64,000 nt of DNA. Origin: Kribbella turkmenica (GTDB taxonomy: Bacteria > Actinomycetota > Actinomycetes > Propionibacteriales > Kribbellaceae). The stretch is from contig NZ_SMKR01000006.1 in NCBI RefSeq assembly GCF_004348725.1, positions 16,841 to 80,840 of the forward strand, in the 5' to 3' direction. The notes below the pieces were generated by a model that saw nothing but the letters and a program-made list of their open reading frames with translations, was not told the DNA's origin and searched no databases. A program made the translations under genes and the position numbers. Shown piece by piece: positions 59,962 through 64,000 of the stretch (positions are counted from its first letter, which is position 1; every line of letters starts with the position of its first letter).

Positions 59962-61005
59962 TTACAGCAGAGGTTTGAGGGCCGCGAGCGCCTGATGTAC
60001 GTCGGCCCGCGTCGTGTAGACGTGGAACGACGCCCGCAGCTTGCCGTCCCGGACAGCGGCCCGGATCCCCGCGGCGGCGAACGCCTCCTGCGCGCCGGCC
60101 AGCGTGGTGCTGACGATCGCCGAGTTCGACGGCGGCATGCCGAGTCCGGCGCGGAACTCGTTCGCGAGGTCCAGGTTGTGGCGGTTGATCGTCTCGACGC
60201 CGATCTGCTCGACCAGCTCGAGTGCCGGCGCCGCGCCGACGAAGCAGAACCACGCCGGCGACTGGTCGAATCGCCGGGCACCGTCTGCGAGCTCCATCCG
60301 GGTCCCGTAGTACGAGCTGTGCACGTCCGCGGCGGCGTACCAGCCGGCGGCCGACGGGCGGCAGAGCTCCTGCAGACGCGGCGAGAGGTACCCGAGGGTG
60401 GCCCCCCGGGGCGACATCAGCCACTTGTAGGTGTGCGCGACCAGGACGTCGATGCCGTCCACGGTCAGCGGCAGCCAGCCGAGCGCCTGACTGGCGTCGA
60501 TCACCACCAGCGCACCAATTTCCTTGCTAGCGGCAACAACCGCGGCGAGGTCGAGGACGGCGCCGGTCGACGACTGGACCGCGCTGACCGCGACCAGGTC
60601 GATCCCCGGCCGGATCGCCGCGACCAGCTCCTCCCCCGGAACGCCGGCCACCTCGACGCCACGGTCCGCGTGCGCCATCCACGGGAACACGTTCGAGGTG
60701 AACTCGACGTCGTCGGTCAGCACCTTCGCGCCGTCCGGCAACGCGGTCGCGACCGGAGCCAGCGCCGCGGAGACCGTGCTGCCGACGAACACGTCGGCCG
60801 CGTCGGCACCGATCAGCCGGGCGAACGACTCCCGGCTGCGGGTCGTCGACTCGTCCCACGGCTCCCAGCTCGTCGCGCCGACCCGCCAGTCGGACAGCGC
60901 GGCCTGCAACGCCTCCCAGGCGGGCCGCGGCGGCAGCCCGTACGACGCGGTGTTCAACCAGCCCGGCTCCGGGTTCCACAGCTCTGCGAACTCCACGGCC
61001 TCCAC
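59962..61005 (-). CDS. Class V aminotransferase-fold PLP enzyme
   Basis: A 347-residue PLP enzyme of the isopenicillin-N-epimerase/kynureninase/cysteine-desulfurase-like group. The PLP lysine is in DVLVAHTYKWLMSPRGATLGYLS near 184-206, and LVAVSAVQSSTGAVLDLAAVVAASKEIGALVVIDASQALGWLPL holds the PLP-contacting Asp. The N terminus WNPEPGWLNTASYGLPPRPAWEAL has the typical LNxASYG start. Substrate unknown. It lies between the MerR gene (42 bases) and the aldo/keto reductase promoter, on the MerR strand. Confidence 0.83.
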   Translation of the reverse strand: MEAVEFAELWNPEPGWLNTASYGLPPRPAWEALQAALSDWRVGATSWEPWDESTTRSRESFARLIGADAADVFVGSTVSAALAPVATALPDGAKVLTDDVEFTSNVFPWMAHADRGVEVAGVPGEELVAAIRPGIDLVAVSAVQSSTGAVLDLAAVVAASKEIGALVVIDASQALGWLPLTVDGIDVLVAHTYKWLMSPRGATLGYLSPRLQELCRPSAAGWYAAADVHSSYYGTRMELADGARRFDQSPAWFCFVGAAPALELVEQIGVETINRHNLDLANEFRAGLGMPPSNSAIVSTTLAGAQEAFAAAGIRAAVRDGKLRASFHVYTTRADVHQALAALKPLL

Positions 61006-61017
61006 CCTACGGCGGGC

Positions 61018-61048
61018 TTGACCTAGACAGCGCTCCAGCTCCTAGCGT
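61018..61048 (+). promoter_or_regulatory. MerR-type promoter of the aldo/keto reductase gene
   Basis: TTGACC (61018-61023) and TAGCGT (61043-61048) are spaced by 19 bases, the overlong spacing typical of MerR-activated promoters. The operator CTAGA (61023-61027) - N6 - TCCAG (61034-61038) lies within the spacer. The start codon is 33 bases past the -10 element. Confidence 0.7.
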
Positions 61049-61081
61049 TCCTGGCATCAGCCACGCCGAAGGAGCTTGTAC

Positions 61082-62125
61082 ATGCGTTACCGCACGCTGG
61101 GTGGGACCGGGATCGAGGTCAGCGCGCACTGCCTCGGGACGATGATGTTCGGCGCGGTCGGCAACCCCGACCATGACGACAGCATCCGCATCATCCACGC
61201 CGCCCTCGACCAGGGCATCAACTTCGTCGACACCGCGGACATGTACTCCCGCGGCGAGTCCGAGGAGATCGTCGGCAAGGCGCTGAAGGGCCGCCGCGAC
61301 GACGTCGTCCTCGCCACCAAGGTGCACTTCCCGCTCGAGGACGGCACCCGCAACCGCAGCGGCAACTCGCGCCGGTGGATCGTCCAGGAGGTGGAGAACA
61401 GTCTGCGCCGGCTCGGCACGGACTGGATCGACCTGTACCAGATCCACCGGCCGGACTACAGCACGGACATCGAGGAGACCCTGTGGGTGCTGACCGACCT
61501 GGTCAGCCAGGGAAAGATCCGCGCGTTCGGGTCGTCGACGTTCCCGGCCGAGGACATCATGAACGCGCACCACGTCGCCGAACGGCGCGGCTACGGCAGG
61601 TTCCGGACCGAGCAGCCGCCGTACTCGCTGATCAGCCGCGGGATCGAGCGGTCGCTGTTGCCGACGACCCAGCGGCTCGGGATGGGCGTGCTCACGTGGA
61701 GTCCGCTGGCGTCGGGATTCCTGTCGGGCAAGGTGCGCAAGGACCGGCAGGTCGACCTGACCACGGGCCGTGCGGCACTGACGCCGTTCCGGTTCGACCC
61801 GTCGATCCCCGGGAACGCGGCGAAGTTCGACGCGGTCGAGCGATTGATCGAGGTGGCCGACAGCATCGGCCGCACGCTGCCCGAGCTCGCGGTGGCCTTC
61901 GCCGGCACGCATCCCGGGGTGACCTCGGTGATCAGCGGACCGCGCACGATGGAACACCTCGACGGCCTGCTGAAGGGCGCCGACCTGACGCTGGACGACG
62001 CCGCCCTGGACCGGATCGACGAGATCGTTCCTCCGGGCACCGACCTCTACCCGCCGGACGGCGCCTGGCGTCCGCCGTCCCTCGTGGATCCGACGCTGCG
62101 TCGTCGTCCGGCCGCGGACCGCTGA
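61082..62125 (+). CDS. Aldo/keto reductase
   Basis: A 347-residue NADPH-dependent AKR. Tetrad residues: Asp and Tyr in FVDTADMYSRGESEEIVGKAL near 47-67, Lys in VVLATKVHFP near 80, and His in DLYQIHRPDYSTD near 118. The C-terminal AFAGTHPGVTSVISGPRTMEHLDGLL binds the cofactor phosphate. A GAAGGAG site precedes the ATG. Expression is probably controlled by the nearby MerR regulator through the 19-base-spaced promoter, consistent with a role in detoxifying carbonyls (inference). Confidence 0.9.
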   Translation: MRYRTLGGTGIEVSAHCLGTMMFGAVGNPDHDDSIRIIHAALDQGINFVDTADMYSRGESEEIVGKALKGRRDDVVLATKVHFPLEDGTRNRSGNSRRWIVQEVENSLRRLGTDWIDLYQIHRPDYSTDIEETLWVLTDLVSQGKIRAFGSSTFPAEDIMNAHHVAERRGYGRFRTEQPPYSLISRGIERSLLPTTQRLGMGVLTWSPLASGFLSGKVRKDRQVDLTTGRAALTPFRFDPSIPGNAAKFDAVERLIEVADSIGRTLPELAVAFAGTHPGVTSVISGPRTMEHLDGLLKGADLTLDDAALDRIDEIVPPGTDLYPPDGAWRPPSLVDPTLRRRPAADR

Positions 62126-62148
62126 CGCTACCGCCGGACTTTTCAGTC

Positions 62149-62183
62149 GTTGCAGATCGGGCACCGGGAGGTCGATCTGCAAC
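62149..62183. terminator. Hairpin between aldo/keto reductase and the 67-residue gene
   Basis: The arms GTTGCAGATCG (62149-62159) and CGATCTGCAAC (62173-62183) form a perfect 11-base stem with a 13-base loop. It lies 23 bases after the AKR stop and 16 bases before the next ATG; either a terminator or an upstream structure of the small gene. Confidence 0.65.
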
Positions 62184-62199
62184 GAAAGAAGTGAGGACG

Positions 62200-62403
62200 A
62201 TGGGACTGCCGCAGTCCATCCGCAACGCAGCGGAACCCTGGACAGCGAAGGAAGTGAGCAAGCTGAAGGAGCTGGCCGCCGACAACCTGCCACCGTCGGT
62301 GATCAGCATGCGCCTCGGCCGCCCGGAAGCGGCGATCCTGAGCAAGGCCCTGCAGGCCGGTATCAGGCTGATGCCACTGAACCGCCCGCCGTACGGCGCT
62401 TAG
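62200..62403 (+). CDS. Small basic helix-turn-helix-like protein of unknown function
   Basis: A 67-residue protein with a GTGAGGA site before the ATG. The core reads PWTAKEVSKLKELAADNLPP then VISMRLGRPEAAILSKALQAGI, which looks like a short Myb/SANT- or GcrA-type helix-turn-helix (W-T-x-x-E-V-x-x-L-K-x-L and S-M-R-L-G-R). It is conserved-looking but I cannot name a family. Possibly a small DNA-binding protein. Confidence 0.6.
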   Translation: MGLPQSIRNAAEPWTAKEVSKLKELAADNLPPSVISMRLGRPEAAILSKALQAGIRLMPLNRPPYGA

Positions 62404-62779
62404 CCGCGTCGCAGCGGGACCGGTGCGACCGCACCGGCGACGGTGCAGCTCAGCGCCGACACACAGCCAGGATCGTCGCCGGGGGCACGTGGTCGACGGC
62501 GACGGCACCTGCGACGGCACCTGCAACGGCACCGGGGGCAAGGCGATCGACAGCAGCGCACGCTGCGTGCCGAACATCGCTCCGTGACTCGCCGGATCGG
62601 CCCACCGCTGGAGGGCCGTCGCCTCGACCGCGGAGTACGGTCCCCAGACCGCAAGGCCCAGGTTCGACTCAGACGTGAGTCAGTCATCTGACTCGCTCAT
62701 ACTACTCCGCCGGCCCGGGCGTGTCGCCGGGTGCACTACGGTGTTGAGGACCAGATCCGGTGAGTCGGGGGGTGATGCC
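62404..62779. other. Intergenic region upstream of the LacI gene with palindromes
   Basis: No gene is supported. Three imperfect copies of a 12-base unit CGACGGCACCTG lie at about 62499-62534. Nearer to lacI are overlapping inverted repeats: GACTCA (62667-62672) - GACG - TGAGTC (62677-62682), and GAGTCA (62678-62683) - N6 - TGACTC (62690-62695). They may be operators for the regulator itself. Confidence 0.45.
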
Positions 62780-63784
62780 GTGGCAGTGACGATGCGGGAC
62801 GTGGCCCGGCACGCCGGGGTGTCGCCGAAGACCGTGTCCAACGTGATGAACGGCTATCCGTACATCCGCGAGGAGACCCGGACGAAGGTGCTCGCCTCGA
62901 TCGATGCCCTCGGCTACCAGATGAACATCTCCGCCCGGAACCTGAAGTCCGGCCGGACCGGCATCATCGGCCTGGCCGTCCCCGAGCTGAGCAACCCGTA
63001 CTTCGCCGAGCTCGCGGACGCGGCGATCGCGGCCGCGAGCGAGCACGGCCTGACCGTGATGATCGAGACCACGAACGCCGACCGCGAACGCGAGCTGACC
63101 GCCCTCGCCCGGCCGCGCGGCCACCTGGTCGACGGACTCCTCTACAGCCCGCTCGGCCTCGGCCCCGAGGACGTCGACCAGCTCCGCACGCCGACGCCGA
63201 TGGTGCTGCTCGGCGAGCGGATCTTCCACGGCCCGGTCGACCACGTGATCATCGACAACGTCGAGGGCACCAAAGCGGTCGTCCGGCACGTGCTGGACGA
63301 GGGTCGCCGCCGGATCGCGGTCATCGGCATCCGGCCCGGCGAGCTGGTCGGCACCGCCGCCATCCGGTACGCCGCCTACGCCGAGACGCTGGCGGAGTAC
63401 GGCGTACCGGTGCCGGACAAGCTGGCCGTGTCGGGCGGGCAGTGGCACCGGTCGAGCGGAGCGGACTCGCTCGAGGAGCTGCTGGCGACCGGGCTGGAGT
63501 TCGACGCCGTGTTCGCGCTCAACGACACGCTGGCACTCGGCGCGGTGCGGGCGCTGACCGCCCGCGGCATCCGGATCCCGGACGACGTCGCGGTCGCGGG
63601 CTTCGACAACATCGACGAGGCCAGCTACAGCAGCCCGACCCTGACCACGGTGGACCCGAACCGGGTCCACATCGCCCGGACGGCGGTCGAACTGCTGGTC
63701 CGGCGGATGGCCGGCGACGTGTCCGAGCACCAGGAGATCGTCGCGCCGTACGAGCTGCACGTCCGCGAGTCCACCGTCGGTTGA
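62780..63784 (+). CDS. LacI family transcriptional regulator
   Basis: A 334-residue LacI protein. The HTH and hinge are VTMRDVARHAGVSPKTVSNVMNG and YQMNISARNLKSGRTGIIGLAVPELSNPYFAELAD. The sugar-binding core ends in VAVAGFDNIDEASYSSPTLTTVDPNRVHIARTAVELLVRRM. The GTG start at 62780 follows a G-rich site; other GTG/ATG codons follow within 12 bases. A tandem operator lies 62 bases after its stop, upstream of the next gene on the same strand, its likely target. Confidence 0.9.
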   Translation: MAVTMRDVARHAGVSPKTVSNVMNGYPYIREETRTKVLASIDALGYQMNISARNLKSGRTGIIGLAVPELSNPYFAELADAAIAAASEHGLTVMIETTNADRERELTALARPRGHLVDGLLYSPLGLGPEDVDQLRTPTPMVLLGERIFHGPVDHVIIDNVEGTKAVVRHVLDEGRRRIAVIGIRPGELVGTAAIRYAAYAETLAEYGVPVPDKLAVSGGQWHRSSGADSLEELLATGLEFDAVFALNDTLALGAVRALTARGIRIPDDVAVAGFDNIDEASYSSPTLTTVDPNRVHIARTAVELLVRRMAGDVSEHQEIVAPYELHVRESTVG

Positions 63785-63846
63785 CGGTCACCCAAAGCCA
63801 CCGCCGGTGAGGGGTTGACGGTCCAGGACCGCCCGGGCATCATCTC

Positions 63847-63871
63847 TACACCGATGTAGTACACCGATGTA
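63847..63871 (+). promoter_or_regulatory. Tandem LacI-type operator before the edge gene
   Basis: TACACCGATGTA occurs twice, at 63847-63858 and 63860-63871, with one base between. Each copy has TACA/TGTA dyad symmetry. The position between a LacI gene and the next start codon (63964) suggests an operator, probably for that regulator. Confidence 0.6.
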
Positions 63872-63963
63872 AAAGCATGCGCCGAGTGCCTCGACCCCCC
63901 GGCCGGCGCGGCGCTGACGCACGCCCGAAACCGTGCTCCACCCCCCGCCAGGAGGACACGCTG

Positions 63964-64000
63964 ATGCTTGATCGACCCCCTCCCGTCTCCCGCCGAGCGG
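63964..64000 (+). CDS. Start of a gene that runs off the window
   Basis: ATG at 63964 with a GGAGG site at 63951-63955. Only MLDRPPPVSRRA is visible. It follows the LacI gene and its tandem operator, so it may begin a sugar-uptake or sugar-utilisation operon (inference from context only). Confidence 0.45.
   Translation, partial: MLDRPPPVSRRA

Noticed and set aside
62490..62535. Repeated CGACGGCACCTG units
   Set aside because: Only three short, imperfect copies, no spacer pattern of a CRISPR and no link to a gene; probably a local slippage product.

Overview
The window is high-GC actinobacterial DNA with GTG/TTG starts, ATGA/GTGA overlaps between genes, an ANTAR protein, an ECF41 sigma factor and many LacI/ROK/MerR regulators. 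Gene content points to the Nocardioidales. The combination of a class III lanthipeptide synthetase, precursor, prolyl oligopeptidase and two ABC half-transporters matches the flavipeptin locus known from Kribbella flavida, so a Kribbella or close relative is the best guess (inference; no marker gene was searched).

Positions 1-20200 are accessory in character. They begin with a decayed tyrosine recombinase carrying a GntR-like tail, a membrane protein and a fragment of an alpha-hydroxy-acid oxidising enzyme. Next is a five-gene catabolic operon on the minus strand (GMC dehydrogenase small and large subunits, GlcG-like protein, SDR, haloacid dehalogenase), divergent from a Fis-type activator with a perfect palindrome between them. 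A second catabolic block (secreted DUF6351 protein, MHS-type symporter, amidohydrolase, FAD amine/amino-acid oxidase) is divergent from a PucR regulator. A tRNA-Thr-like fragment lies at 16.5 kb. A leader peptide plus hairpin precedes a GNAT gene coupled to a second infA, and two broken IS481-type transposase copies close the region.

Positions 20215-28944 are a compact class III lanthipeptide cluster: lanKC, a SapB-like precursor with an unusual Gly/His-rich linker, a prolyl oligopeptidase that probably removes the leader, two ABC half-transporters, and a convergent LuxR-type regulator with a degenerate receiver.

Positions 29000-49300 hold ordinary chromosomal genes: an ECF41 sigma factor with a truncated ECF-like partner and a ferritin/CDGSH protein; a cupin; an esterase; a TPP riboswitch with thiS-thiG; an NmrA protein; a LacI-DUF6807 fusion; a frameshifted RidA; a beta-lactamase-like hydrolase with LysR; a Tat-exported metallo-beta-lactamase-fold protein; MocR and BBE oxidase; TPR, rhodanese, GAF-ANTAR, ROK, GNAT and CGNR genes.

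Positions 49400-52265 are a three-gene cassette of alanine racemase, D-Ala-D-X ligase and VanX-type dipeptidase, resembling glycopeptide-resistance or self-protection operons. Positions 52361-59491 are a NAD-dependent molybdenum formate dehydrogenase operon (gamma, beta, alpha, delta, moeA, fdhD). The rest holds a MerR regulator with matching operators in front of itself and an aldo/keto reductase, a PLP enzyme, a 67-residue basic protein, and a LacI regulator with a tandem operator before the next gene at the window edge.
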